Source: Rhodobacteraceae bacterium HIMB11 (lineage in GTDB: Bacteria > Pseudomonadota > Alphaproteobacteria > Rhodobacterales > Rhodobacteraceae). From it: DNA of 64,000 nucleotides. The stretch lies in the NCBI GenBank assembly GCA_000472185.1, contig AVDB01000004.1:124001-188000 (forward strand). Direction: 5' to 3'. The notes under the pieces were generated by a model that was given only the letters and a program-made list of their open reading frames with translations, searched no databases and was not told the DNA's origin. Shown here piece by piece: positions 26,284 to 34,394 of this stretch; the stretch's first letter is position 1; the number at the start of each line of letters is the position of its first letter. The position numbers were made by a program, and so were the translations under genes.

Positions 26284-27677
26284 TATGCAAATTCCATGTT
26301 TTGGGTGTGTGAAAGGGATTGGGCCTGCCGCGGGGCCAGTCCGTAAAATATCAATGCAGGGCCCGTCACATCGTTTGATCGCAGAGTTTCGACCAAATCG
26401 CCAAGGTTCGTTTCCAAAATCCGCATGTCTGAACGGGATGCATTTTCAACGATGCTGATTTGCGTTTGTGGAGACGCGCCAAGCATCAACAAGCGCCCTT
26501 GAACAAAACGTGCCGATTTTTTGCCCATGTAAATGGCGGCAACCTCGTTTGGTTTTGCAAGGCTTTCCCAATCGTGATCGGCAAATCCCTTCATATCGTG
26601 GCCCGTTAAAAACCTGACTGAGGCATTGCGTCCGCGCTTTGTCATAGATTGCCCCAAGGCTGCAACACCGGCCGAGGCCGCCGTTATCCCAGGTGTGATA
26701 TGCCAGGTCAGTCCATGTGCGTCCAGCGCGTCAATTTCCTCATCCAGACGCCCAAAAACCGTGCAATCGCCACCCTTTAGGCGCACAACATGTGCGCCCG
26801 CACGGGCGTGTTCCACGATCAGGTCATTGATATGGTCCTGAGGGGTAGAGGGGCCAAAGCCCGTTTTGCCCACATCAACCAATTGCGCCTCTCGGCGTGC
26901 GAGTTCAAGGATGCCTGACCCGACCAGACGATCATAGATCACCACATCGGCCTGATGCAGAAGGTTACGCGCCTTTAGCGTCAAAAGCTCTGGGTCGCCG
27001 GGACCTGCGCCGACAAATGACACGTATCCCTCGCCGCGTTCGCAGTTCAAATGTTGATGTAACAGAGTATCAAGCGCGTCTTGAGCCCCCGTTTCACCAT
27101 CCTGATCATAGGCTTGCGGTCCCTTTTTCAGGAAATAGTCGGACCAAAATGCCCGACGCGGGCGCCCATAGGGCAGTCCCGCCGCCTTGGGGCGGAACTT
27201 CTGGGCAATGCGTGTCAAATGGCCAAGTGACCGCGGCAGAAATTCTTCTAGATGTGCCTTTATCTGACGGGCCAATATGGGGGCTGCGCCTTCGGTTCCG
27301 ATGGCAATAGTTACGGGCGAGCGATCCACAATCGCAGGGGTGATAAAGTCACTGTGACGCAGATTATCGACGATATTCACCAAAACACCGTGTTCGCGGG
27401 CCAACTGGGCCACCGCGTGATCTAAAGTATCATCCTCTTGCGCGGCATAAACCAATTGGGCGCCTGTCAGGTCATTTGCACCAAGATCACGGTGCATCAG
27501 ATGTATATGACCCGCCGCGGACAGCGCGATCAGATCGTCAATCGGGTCAAATCCGTAAACCTCAATCCGCGTGGGTGTCTTAATCAAAAGACGCAGTTTG
27601 GCCAAGGCGCATTCCCCAGTGCCCACAACCAAAACACGTTTATCACGCAGCGACAGATAGACAGGGTAATGTTCCAT
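26283..27677 (-). CDS. cysG: Siroheme synthase, three activities in one chain
   Basis: A 464-residue bifunctional protein. Residues 1-200 are the precorrin-2 dehydrogenase/ferrochelatase part, with an NAD-binding RVLVVGTGECALAK. Residues from about 215 are the uroporphyrinogen-III methyltransferase, starting VSFVGAGPGDPELLTLKA and with VRLKGGDCTVFGR. Together they turn uroporphyrinogen III into sirohaem, the cofactor of the sulfite reductase encoded two genes on. I start at ATG 27677 (MEHYPVYLSLRDKR); the long upstream frame is AT-rich intergenic sequence. It is the first gene of a leftward six-gene operon and is divergent from an Lrp-type regulator. Confidence 0.95.
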   Translation of the reverse strand: MEHYPVYLSLRDKRVLVVGTGECALAKLRLLIKTPTRIEVYGFDPIDDLIALSAAGHIHLMHRDLGANDLTGAQLVYAAQEDDTLDHAVAQLAREHGVLVNIVDNLRHSDFITPAIVDRSPVTIAIGTEGAAPILARQIKAHLEEFLPRSLGHLTRIAQKFRPKAAGLPYGRPRRAFWSDYFLKKGPQAYDQDGETGAQDALDTLLHQHLNCERGEGYVSFVGAGPGDPELLTLKARNLLHQADVVIYDRLVGSGILELARREAQLVDVGKTGFGPSTPQDHINDLIVEHARAGAHVVRLKGGDCTVFGRLDEEIDALDAHGLTWHITPGITAASAGVAALGQSMTKRGRNASVRFLTGHDMKGFADHDWESLAKPNEVAAIYMGKKSARFVQGRLLMLGASPQTQISIVENASRSDMRILETNLGDLVETLRSNDVTGPALIFYGLAPRQAQSLSHTQNMEFA

Positions 27678-27711
27678 TCTTGTATTTTCCTTGGTTGACT
27701 TTCCACCATAA

Positions 27712-27729
27712 TTAGGAAAAATTTCCAAA
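27712..27729. promoter_or_regulatory. Palindromic operator candidate between cysG and the Lrp-type gene
   Basis: TTaGGAAA-AA-TTTCCaAA is a near-perfect 18-bp dyad, 35 bases upstream of the cysG ATG in an AT-rich stretch. Lrp/AsnC proteins bind AT-rich dyads of this kind, and the divergent Lrp gene starts about 93 bases away. It may control the whole sulfur operon, the regulator, or both. Confidence 0.5.
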
Positions 27730-27821
27730 AAATGAAATATGAACCACAAAATAAGAAACATTGTTCTGGTAATTGGGTTTTCTAGGATTGCTGGGCCAAA
27801 AACGAGATGGAGTGCGAAAAA

Positions 27822-28280
27822 ATGGTTCGTTTGGATGAAACAGATCGGAAAATTTTGCTTGAGCTGCAAAGCGATGCAAGCCAATCATTGGAAGAAATCG
27901 CCAAGAAAGCGCACAGTTCCAAGACCCCAGTTTGGAACCGGATTCGCAAAATGCGCGATGCGGGGATCATTAAACAAAGTACTACGTTATTGGACGCAGA
28001 AGCCTTGGGGTTTGAGGCGTGCTTTTTCGTGTTAATCCGCACCAGTGAACACGAGGCCAGTTGGCAAGCCGCGTTTTTGCAAGCGTTGAATGATCGACCT
28101 GAAGTGCAAGAGGCGCACCGATTGGCGGGGGATATCGACTATATCCTGAAGGTACGTGTGAAAAATGCGCGGGCCTATGACAATTTCTATCAGGCTCTGA
28201 TTTCAGAGGTGAAGGTGCACAATGTCACGGCACTGCTCTCGATGGAAGAAATCAAAACCACGACGCAACTGCCGCTTTAG
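27822..28280 (+). CDS. Lrp/AsnC family transcriptional regulator
   Basis: 152 residues. An N-terminal winged helix-turn-helix (RLDETDRKILLELQ, then SKTPVWNRIRKMRDAGII) is followed by an Lrp ligand-binding (RAM) domain with HRLAGDIDYILKVRV. I prefer ATG 27822, which has GGAG about ten bases upstream; ATG 27807 (five codons earlier) is possible. It is divergent from the cysG-to-fpr operon, so the likely effector is cysteine or another sulfur or amino-acid signal, but this is inference from position. Its last four bases overlap the 3' end of the convergent P450 gene. Confidence 0.9.
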   Translation: MVRLDETDRKILLELQSDASQSLEEIAKKAHSSKTPVWNRIRKMRDAGIIKQSTTLLDAEALGFEACFFVLIRTSEHEASWQAAFLQALNDRPEVQEAHRLAGDIDYILKVRVKNARAYDNFYQALISEVKVHNVTALLSMEEIKTTTQLPL

Positions 28281-29452
28281 GTTTGGACCCAAAGCGCCTC
28301 TAACCCATGAAAATGATACACATTTGCGTAATTTGGTGCTGCCGTGATGCGCAGGTTTGGGTGACGATCAAAAAGCGCTTTTAGTGCGATTTGCATTTCC
28401 ATACGGGCCAGCGGCGCACCAAGGCAAAAGTGGATGCCCGCGCCAAACGCATGATTTTTCTGCACCCTGCGTATGGGATCAAACTTGTTTGGATCGTCCC
28501 ATCTGTTGGGATCACGGCCAGAGGCGCCAATCATAAGCGCAACCTGATCCCCACGTGATAGTTCGTGACCCCCAATTTTAACATCGTCATAAATATAACG
28601 TGTAAACATATGCAGGGGTGGATCATAACGCAGGATCTCTTCGACCGTACCTGCGATTGTATCGGGGGTGAACCATGCGGGATCTGCGCCGTGTTCGATC
28701 AGGGCCTTAATCCCGTTGCCCAATGTATGCACCGTTGCCTCGTGTCCTGCGTTTAACAGCAGAATGCAGGTTGTGATTACCTCATCCTTGCTCAGGCGCG
28801 CGCCGTCCTCTTCCGCGGCGATCAGATGGGAAATCAAATCGTCTGCAGGTTTGTTTCGGCGCTCCTCAATATAGGTTGCCATGAAGGATGAAAATTCAAT
28901 TGCGGATGTCACCGCCTGACCTTCAAGTTCTGGCGTGCGGCGGGCTTGATACATCATGACCATGTCGTTTGACCAACGCAGTAATTGGGGCGTCATGCTT
29001 TCGGGCACACCCAGCAATCTTGCAATGACAATTACAGGCACCTGCGTTGCATAGGTCGATAGAATGTCAAAGGGGTCATTCGGGAAATTGTCGATCAATC
29101 TGTGGCACAGATTTTTAATTTCGGGGCCCAGTGCCGCAATACGCCGCGAAGTGAATGCATGTAAAACCATCTTGCGTAACTGCGTGTGACGGGGTGGTTC
29201 CAGCTCTAGCATCGAATGCGCTTCAATATCATAAAATGGCTGAAGGCGTTTGGGGATGTTGACTTCACTTAAATTAATAGCTTCGCGCCCTAATAATCTA
29301 TTTTTAAAAAGTTTATCAATTTCAGAATAAGAAAAGACAGCAGGCATTTCATAGTCCTGCCAATAAACGCAATCCCCGCAAATTTTATCATAAACCGGAT
29401 ATGGGTTTTGCACAAATGCAGGATCAGTTGGAGATTGGCTAAATATGTGCAT
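28277..29452 (-). CDS. Cytochrome P450
   Basis: 391 residues, soluble bacterial type without a membrane anchor. The I-helix oxygen-binding segment is NAGHEATVHTLG (about residue 233), the K-helix ExxR is EILR and the heme loop is FGAGIHFCLGAPLAR with the cysteine ligand. No ferredoxin or P450 reductase gene is adjacent, so electrons must come from elsewhere in the genome. The substrate cannot be told. It lies 26 bases after tpiA in the same direction and may be read from the tpiA transcript. Confidence 0.92.
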   Translation of the reverse strand: MHIFSQSPTDPAFVQNPYPVYDKICGDCVYWQDYEMPAVFSYSEIDKLFKNRLLGREAINLSEVNIPKRLQPFYDIEAHSMLELEPPRHTQLRKMVLHAFTSRRIAALGPEIKNLCHRLIDNFPNDPFDILSTYATQVPVIVIARLLGVPESMTPQLLRWSNDMVMMYQARRTPELEGQAVTSAIEFSSFMATYIEERRNKPADDLISHLIAAEEDGARLSKDEVITTCILLLNAGHEATVHTLGNGIKALIEHGADPAWFTPDTIAGTVEEILRYDPPLHMFTRYIYDDVKIGGHELSRGDQVALMIGASGRDPNRWDDPNKFDPIRRVQKNHAFGAGIHFCLGAPLARMEMQIALKALFDRHPNLRITAAPNYANVYHFHGLEALWVQT

Positions 29453-29478
29453 GATTGATGCCGTTCTGTTTTTATCCG

Positions 29479-30216
29479 TTATGCGCGCGACAGCGCCTTG
29501 ATGATTGGCACGAAATCATGCGCGCTTAGGCTTGCGCCACCGACCAGTGCGCCGTCCACATCTGGGACGGAAAAGATGTCGTCAGCGTTTGATCCCTTCA
29601 CCGAACCGCCATATAGCAAACTGATGTGTTGCGCATCTTCATCAAGTGTGGCTAGCAGTTCAGCACGCATGAAACGATGCGCCTCATCAATCTGGTCCAG
29701 TGTTGGCACAAGACCCGTTCCAATCGCCCAAACGGGTTCATAGGCGATCACGGTGTTTTGTGATGTGGCCCCATCAGGAACGGATCCTGACATCTGTTTG
29801 CCCAGAACGGCCAATGTTTCGCCTGCCTCTCTCTCGGTCAGGGTTTCGCCGATACAGATAATTGCCATCAATCCTGCTTCATGTGCGGCTTGTGCCTTGG
29901 CTTTGATCATGTCGTTTGTTTCACCGTGATCCGTTCTGCGTTCGGAATGCCCGACAATGACATATGTGGCGCCGGTATCTGCAATTTGACTGGCCGAAAT
30001 ATCACCCGTGTGCGCACCAGAAGATGCCATATGGCAATCCTGCGCACCGATGCCGATTTTCCCGCCTATATCGTAGGCAGGGATTAACAGGGATGCGGGC
30101 GGGCAGATGACAACCGCAGGATCAGTGTCATCAAGTGCTGCGTTTATGGCCTCTACCTCAGATAAGCTCGCCCGTGTTCCGTTCATTTTCCAGTTACCTG
30201 CGGCGAGTTTACGCAT
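29479..30216 (-). CDS. tpiA: Triose-phosphate isomerase
   Basis: A 245-residue TIM barrel interconverting dihydroxyacetone phosphate and glyceraldehyde 3-phosphate. It starts MRKLAAGNWKMNG with the catalytic Lys, has GHSERR (catalytic His region) and AYEPVWAIGTG with the catalytic Glu. The ATG at 30216 has a clear AAAGGAGA ribosome-binding site, so the longer upstream frame is rejected. The 87 bases to the divergent oxygenase gene should carry its promoter. Confidence 0.97.
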   Translation of the reverse strand: MRKLAAGNWKMNGTRASLSEVEAINAALDDTDPAVVICPPASLLIPAYDIGGKIGIGAQDCHMASSGAHTGDISASQIADTGATYVIVGHSERRTDHGETNDMIKAKAQAAHEAGLMAIICIGETLTEREAGETLAVLGKQMSGSVPDGATSQNTVIAYEPVWAIGTGLVPTLDQIDEAHRFMRAELLATLDEDAQHISLLYGGSVKGSNADDIFSVPDVDGALVGGASLSAHDFVPIIKALSRA

Positions 30217-30303
30217 CTTTTTCTCCTTTGGTGCGGGGCACCTTGTCTTCTTATCTTTCCCTAGGTATTGCCCATTCCGAACCATGGATGCAAGAGAGTG
30301 TTA

Positions 30304-31209
30304 ATGATCCCCAAAATTGATTTACAGGCGTTAGTTGCCAATGATGCAGGCGCAAATCGTGATCTGTTGGCTGGGATTCAAGAGTACGGATTTTTGATTG
30401 TGCACAACACATTGCTGTCTGGGTTGGATGTGACACGTGTTACCGATATGTATCGACAGTTTTTCCATCTGCCAGAGGCGGAAAAAGCGCATGTCAGCAT
30501 GGCAAAAACGGGATCAAATCGTGGTTGGGGGGCTTCGGGCAGTGAACAGGTCGATCCAAATGCAAACCCCGATTATAAAGAGGTGTTTGACAGCGGTTAT
30601 GTGCCTTCGCCCATGCACCCCTATGCGGCGCACAGTGTTTATGCGCCCAATCAATGGCCTGAACGACCCGCAAATTTTGAGCGTGTCATCAAAAATTATT
30701 ACGCTACTGCAATGCGGGTCGCGATGGATGTGCTGCGGGCAATTGCGGACGCATTAGAGTTGGACCGCGATTATTTTACGGATAAATTTTCACACCCAAT
30801 GGCCCTGTTGCGTGGCAATTATTACCCCGCACGTCCAGATTGGGCAGGGGATAAGGATTTTGGGATCGCGGCACACACGGATTATGGATGTGTCACATTG
30901 CTTGCCACTGATGGGGTTGGCGGGCTTGAGGCGCAAAGCCGTGATCGTCAATGGGTGTCTGTTGTTGCAGAACCTGGTGAATTTATCATCAACTTTGGTG
31001 AAATGCTGCAAATGTGGACCGATGGCGCGGTGCGTGCAACGCCACATCGCGTACGCGGCAGTGATCAGGAACGTATTTCAGTGCCGCTGTTCTTTAACCC
31101 CAATTACGATACAAATGTTGCACCATTGGGGTCGGGGAAGCGCATCCATGCAGGTGATCACCTGACCAATCGGTTTGAAGAAACCTACATTCACCTAATG
31201 ACGGCGTGA
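30304..31209 (+). CDS. 2-oxoglutarate/Fe(II) dioxygenase, isopenicillin N synthase-like
   Basis: 301 residues with an N-terminal DIOX_N region and a double-stranded beta-helix core. The iron ligands are HTDYGCVTLL (HxD) and ATPHRVRG (distal His), followed by RISVPLFFNPNYD with the arginine that binds 2-oxoglutarate. The fold covers many oxidations, so the substrate is unknown; there is no reason to expect antibiotic synthesis. Start at ATG 30304 (MIPKIDLQAL). Its stop abuts that of the convergent sufA-like gene with no gap. Confidence 0.88.
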   Translation: MIPKIDLQALVANDAGANRDLLAGIQEYGFLIVHNTLLSGLDVTRVTDMYRQFFHLPEAEKAHVSMAKTGSNRGWGASGSEQVDPNANPDYKEVFDSGYVPSPMHPYAAHSVYAPNQWPERPANFERVIKNYYATAMRVAMDVLRAIADALELDRDYFTDKFSHPMALLRGNYYPARPDWAGDKDFGIAAHTDYGCVTLLATDGVGGLEAQSRDRQWVSVVAEPGEFIINFGEMLQMWTDGAVRATPHRVRGSDQERISVPLFFNPNYDTNVAPLGSGKRIHAGDHLTNRFEETYIHLMTA

Positions 31210-31560
31210 TTACATACCCTCAAACTTGATTGATTCACCGCATCCGCAGGCTTCAACGACATTTGGGTTATTAAATTTAAACCCAGATTCCAGCAGGCTG
31301 GTTTCATAATCGATTTGCGTGCCGAATAGGAACATTTGTGCCATCGGTGCGATGATCACGCGCACGCCATCCTGTTCCACAACTTCATCATGGGCATCTG
31401 GGCCATCAACGTAGTTAAGGGTGTATTCCATCCCTGCACATCCCCCCTTTTTCACGCCAAGCTTCAGGCCCCAGTGGCCATCTTTATCCATCAATTTTTG
31501 GATCTGCCCCACTGCGGCGGGGGTCAGGGTGACAAGGGGATTTCCGGGAATGCCAAACAT
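31210..31560 (-). CDS. sufA: A-type iron-sulfur carrier (SufA/IscA family)
   Basis: A 116-residue HesB/IscA fold protein. The three cluster-binding cysteines are present: GGCAGMEY (about residue 40) and EACGCGES near the C-terminus. Such proteins carry nascent Fe-S clusters to target enzymes. It follows a SufT-like gene with a one-base overlap (TAATG), as at the end of alphaproteobacterial suf clusters, though the rest of the suf operon is not here. Whether it is SufA, IscA or ErpA cannot be decided from sequence alone. Confidence 0.88.
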   Translation of the reverse strand: MFGIPGNPLVTLTPAAVGQIQKLMDKDGHWGLKLGVKKGGCAGMEYTLNYVDGPDAHDEVVEQDGVRVIIAPMAQMFLFGTQIDYETSLLESGFKFNNPNVVEACGCGESIKFEGM

Positions 31561-31922
31561 TACATAAATCCTAGTTCCAAACGCGCCTCATCTGACATCA
31601 TGTCCATGCCCCAGGGTGGGTCCCAAGTAAGCTCAACTTCGACCGATTTTACTCCTGCAACGGGTTCAATCGCATCGTTCAACCAACCCGGCATTTCGCC
31701 CGCTACGGGACATCCAGGTGCAGTCAATGTCATGATCAGACGAACATCATTTTCCGCATTGATATCAATCGTATACACCAATCCCAAATCATAAATGTTG
31801 ACTGGAATTTCGGGGTCATAAACTGTGCGACATGCCTCAACCACAGCATTAAACAGTGGATGATCAGTAGATGACGGTTCAATCAACGGTGTGCCTTCAA
31901 GTGGCGGATTGGGATGTGTCAT
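31560..31922 (-). CDS. sufT: SufT-like DUF59 (MIP18) iron-sulfur assembly protein
   Basis: A 120-residue DUF59 protein. The core RTVYDPEIPVNIYDLGLVY and LTAPGCPVAGEMP with the conserved cysteine are typical, as is the ending TWDPPWGMDMMSDEAR. SufT proteins help maturation of Fe-S enzymes, especially under high demand. I choose ATG 31922 (MTHPNPPLEG) over one nine codons earlier. It directly precedes the sufA-like gene, stop and start overlapping by one base. Confidence 0.88.
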   Translation of the reverse strand: MTHPNPPLEGTPLIEPSSTDHPLFNAVVEACRTVYDPEIPVNIYDLGLVYTIDINAENDVRLIMTLTAPGCPVAGEMPGWLNDAIEPVAGVKSVEVELTWDPPWGMDMMSDEARLELGFM

Positions 31923-31996
31923 TGTGGGTTTCGTCCTATTTCCTGACAAAACATATAGGGTATTATTTTCCCAACGTCCAGAGGGGCAAGGCGCAG

Positions 31997-32812
31997 TTAT
32001 TCACCCAACGGGTTGCTGCCCGGCAGGGATAGATTGGCCACCTGTTCCGCAATTGGGGCCGTGTTCAATGGATGCAAGCTGGATGAAATGTTGTCGCAGT
32101 TTGCCAAGGGCGTCCAAGCGCGATCGCGATAGATTTCCAAGCCCGAAAATCGCGCCTTGTACCCCATCTTTGGGCTGTCAGGCACCCAGTAGCCCAAGTA
32201 AACATAGGGCAGGTCTAATTCTTGGGCCATTTTGATGTGATCCAGAATTAAATAGGTGCCGATGGAACGGTCCGATAAATCAGGGTCAAAAAACGAATAC
32301 ACCATGGATAGGCCATCGTTCAAAACATCCGTCAAACACACGGCCTTTAGGTCGTCATCTTGTTCGTATTCGATCACGCGCGTGCGGATGGGTGTTTCCT
32401 CGATCATAGCCGCAAATTCAAACACATCCATATCTGCCATTCCGCCATCTGCATGACGTGTTTCCAAATATATTCTGAACAAATCATATTGTTCTTCTGT
32501 GGCCCAAGGCGAATTTGTGCGACGTGTCAAATCCCTGTTTTTCTTGGCCACGCGTTTTTGTGATTTGCTTATGTCAAACTTTGAAACATCAATGCGCGCT
32601 GACATACACGCCGCGCATTCCACACAAGACGGACGATATAATACGTTTTGCGATCGTCTAAATCCCTGTTTTGACAAGCTATCATTAAGATCTTGTGCAC
32701 GATCACCGTGCAGGGCCGTGAATAATTTGCGTTCTTGCCGACCCTCTAGATAAGGGCAGGGTTGCGGTGCAGTTACGTAAAACTGCGGTGCTATGGGCAA
32801 GGTATGGCGCAT
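31997..32812 (-). CDS. bpt: Aspartate/glutamate leucyltransferase (Bpt)
   Basis: A 271-residue aminoacyl-tRNA-protein transferase that adds leucine to N-terminal Asp or Glu, marking proteins for ClpS/ClpAP under the N-end rule. The N-terminal CxxC-like CVECAACMS (about residues 61-69) and the C-terminal [19 protein letters not shown] are family hallmarks. Length is typical. In Rhodobacterales it commonly neighbours an RDD protein, as here (62 bases upstream). Confidence 0.94.
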   Translation of the reverse strand: MRHTLPIAPQFYVTAPQPCPYLEGRQERKLFTALHGDRAQDLNDSLSKQGFRRSQNVLYRPSCVECAACMSARIDVSKFDISKSQKRVAKKNRDLTRRTNSPWATEEQYDLFRIYLETRHADGGMADMDVFEFAAMIEETPIRTRVIEYEQDDDLKAVCLTDVLNDGLSMVYSFFDPDLSDRSIGTYLILDHIKMAQELDLPYVYLGYWVPDSPKMGYKARFSGLEIYRDRAWTPLANCDNISSSLHPLNTAPIAEQVANLSLPGSNPLGE

Positions 32813-32829
32813 GGCGAAAGCCTAACAAG

Positions 32830-32868
32830 ACTTGGATCAGTTGGCAATGCGCCAGTTCTGATCCAAGT
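32830..32868. terminator. Long inverted repeat between the RDD gene and bpt
   Basis: An 11-bp perfect stem (ACTTGGATCAG / CTGATCCAAGT) with an inner TGGC/GCCA pair forms a strong hairpin just after the RDD stop. The trailing T tract is weak (CTTGTT), so termination may be partial, or the structure could lie in the bpt leader. Confidence 0.5.
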
Positions 32869-32874
32869 GCGACG

Positions 32875-33312
32875 TTAGTATAGGATAAGCGCGCGGTTCA
32901 CCATGACGGTTCTGATCACCATATCTGTCAGGCTTTTGCGATCATCGCGCATGACCATCATACCAATTGATAAGAGTTGAACCAAAACAAAGGCATAGGA
33001 CACATATAGGCCAACGGTATGAAAAACCGAGGTGATGAAATCCAACCGATGGCCGCTTTCATGGCGCAATTCGATTGCCATGATACGCATGCCAAATGTG
33101 GCAGATCCCATGGACAGGGTGGCCGTTCTATAGATAAAATCTATGGCCGCATAGAAAAATGGAAACAAAAACAGCGACACGAAAAACGTGAAAGGTGATG
33201 TGATAATTAAAATGCCCAATACAATGGCGCTATCAATCAGCCATGCAAAAAATCGTTTCGTGGTAACGCTTTCGTAAAATTCGGGATGTGATTGTGGTTG
33301 GGGGATACGCAT
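32875..33312 (-). CDS. RDD family membrane protein
   Basis: 145 residues with three hydrophobic segments (about 25-43, 47-63 and 105-122). The N-terminal RFFAWLIDSAIVLG carries the Arg-Asp signature of RDD proteins. Between the second and third helices MGSATFGMRIMAIEL is also typical. The family is poorly understood; some members are linked to ion transport. It lies between DUF2852 and bpt on the same strand, an arrangement that I recall from other Rhodobacterales. Confidence 0.88.
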   Translation of the reverse strand: MRIPQPQSHPEFYESVTTKRFFAWLIDSAIVLGILIITSPFTFFVSLFLFPFFYAAIDFIYRTATLSMGSATFGMRIMAIELRHESGHRLDFITSVFHTVGLYVSYAFVLVQLLSIGMMVMRDDRKSLTDMVIRTVMVNRALILY

Positions 33313-33366
33313 GTCCTTGAACCTAAATTAAAATGATGTGGCCCCAGTGTAGGGGCCACAGTTGGA

Positions 33367-33780
33367 TTATGCCTCTTCTTTTTCGTCAACTTTGGCTTTG
33401 CTGTCTCGCTCTTTCAAAAAGTCATCGAACTCTGCGCGGTCTTTGGCCTGGCGTAGACGCTCAAGAAACGCAAGAAACTCTTCTTGTTCGTTGGCCAAGC
33501 GGGTCAGTGTATCATGCTTATACGCGTCAAAGGCTTGGTTCCCTGTGGGGCGCATCGCCTTGACGTGTGTTGAACGTGAACAGCAACGTGATTTTCCAAA
33601 CATTTTTTTACTCCAAATCATGTAAGCAAGAAGTGCAAGGCCAACTGGCCAAAAGAAAATAAAACCCAAGACCATGGCGGCGATCCATGCGCCCTTACCT
33701 TTGCGGTCAAGCCATGTCTCGGAGCGTTCAAACCAAGATGGTCTTGAATACTCTGCAGTATAGTCAGTGGTAGAAGTCAT
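33367..33780 (-). CDS. DUF2852 membrane protein
   Basis: 137 residues. One strong hydrophobic hairpin (about residues 32-58, IAAMVLGFIFFWPVGLALL) is followed by a basic, Cys-containing loop and a charged helical C-terminus (EFLAFLERLRQAKDRAEFDD). This matches DUF2852, found in Alphaproteobacteria, with no known function. Upstream, at about 33799-33818, ATGTGAA and TTCACAT form a 7-bp dyad that could be an operator or hairpin. The RDD gene is 54 bases downstream. Confidence 0.85.
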   Translation of the reverse strand: MTSTTDYTAEYSRPSWFERSETWLDRKGKGAWIAAMVLGFIFFWPVGLALLAYMIWSKKMFGKSRCCSRSTHVKAMRPTGNQAFDAYKHDTLTRLANEQEEFLAFLERLRQAKDRAEFDDFLKERDSKAKVDEKEEA

Positions 33781-33886
33781 TTTTGTCTCCGTTAGAATGA
33801 ATGTGAAGCCCTTTCACATTACAACAGATGGGTGTGGGCTACTCGCCATTCAAGAGAAAATGTTAAACACTTTTACATTTTTTTGA

Positions 33887-34354
33887 TTAAATTATAAAAT
33901 CAGATACTTGTGCCGATATTTTTTGTTCAAGTAAGTCAGGTGAGATGCTGAAAACATGGTTCGGTGTGCCCGCTGCAACCCAAATTTCATCATATTTCAG
34001 CAGTGTTTCATCAAAATATATGGGGCAGGGCGATTTATGGCCTACGGGCGAAACGCCCCCGATTGCAAATCCCGTGGTTGTTCGGATCAAGGCAGCATCC
34101 GCAATGCTCAATGTTTCCCCGACAATCGCCTCGGCTTTCCTGCGATCGACCCGTTGTCCGCCCGCAGTGATGAATAACACAACCTGATTTGTCGCCCCGA
34201 TTTGAAAAATGATGGATTTCCCAATTTGATCCACTTCGCAACCCACCGCATCTGCCGCCATTTGCGCCGTTGTTGCCCCTGCGGTTTCGCAAATTGTATC
34301 GTCCAGGCCCAATTCGGCCAATGCGGCTTTGACACGTCTTAGACTTTTGCTCAT
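33887..34354 (-). CDS. YbaK/EbsC family aminoacyl-tRNA deacylase
   Basis: 155 residues of the YbaK/ProX editing fold. The GQRVDRRKAEAIVG segment has the conserved basic residues and FAIGGVSPVGH the GxxxP loop. These enzymes hydrolyse mischarged tRNAs (for example Cys- or Ala-tRNA-Pro). I start at ATG 34354 (MSKSLRRVKAAL); the upstream ATG lies in the leader shared with divergent glnE, 40 bases away. Confidence 0.9.
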   Translation of the reverse strand: MSKSLRRVKAALAELGLDDTICETAGATTAQMAADAVGCEVDQIGKSIIFQIGATNQVVLFITAGGQRVDRRKAEAIVGETLSIADAALIRTTTGFAIGGVSPVGHKSPCPIYFDETLLKYDEIWVAAGTPNHVFSISPDLLEQKISAQVSDFII

Positions 34355-34394
34355 GCTATCCTCATTCAAGTAAGGATAAAATTGAAAGATCCAC

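Noticed and set aside
30304-31209. Isopenicillin N synthase and a beta-lactam cluster
   Set aside because: The oxygenase belongs to the broad fold, but no non-ribosomal peptide synthetase or other pathway genes are present.
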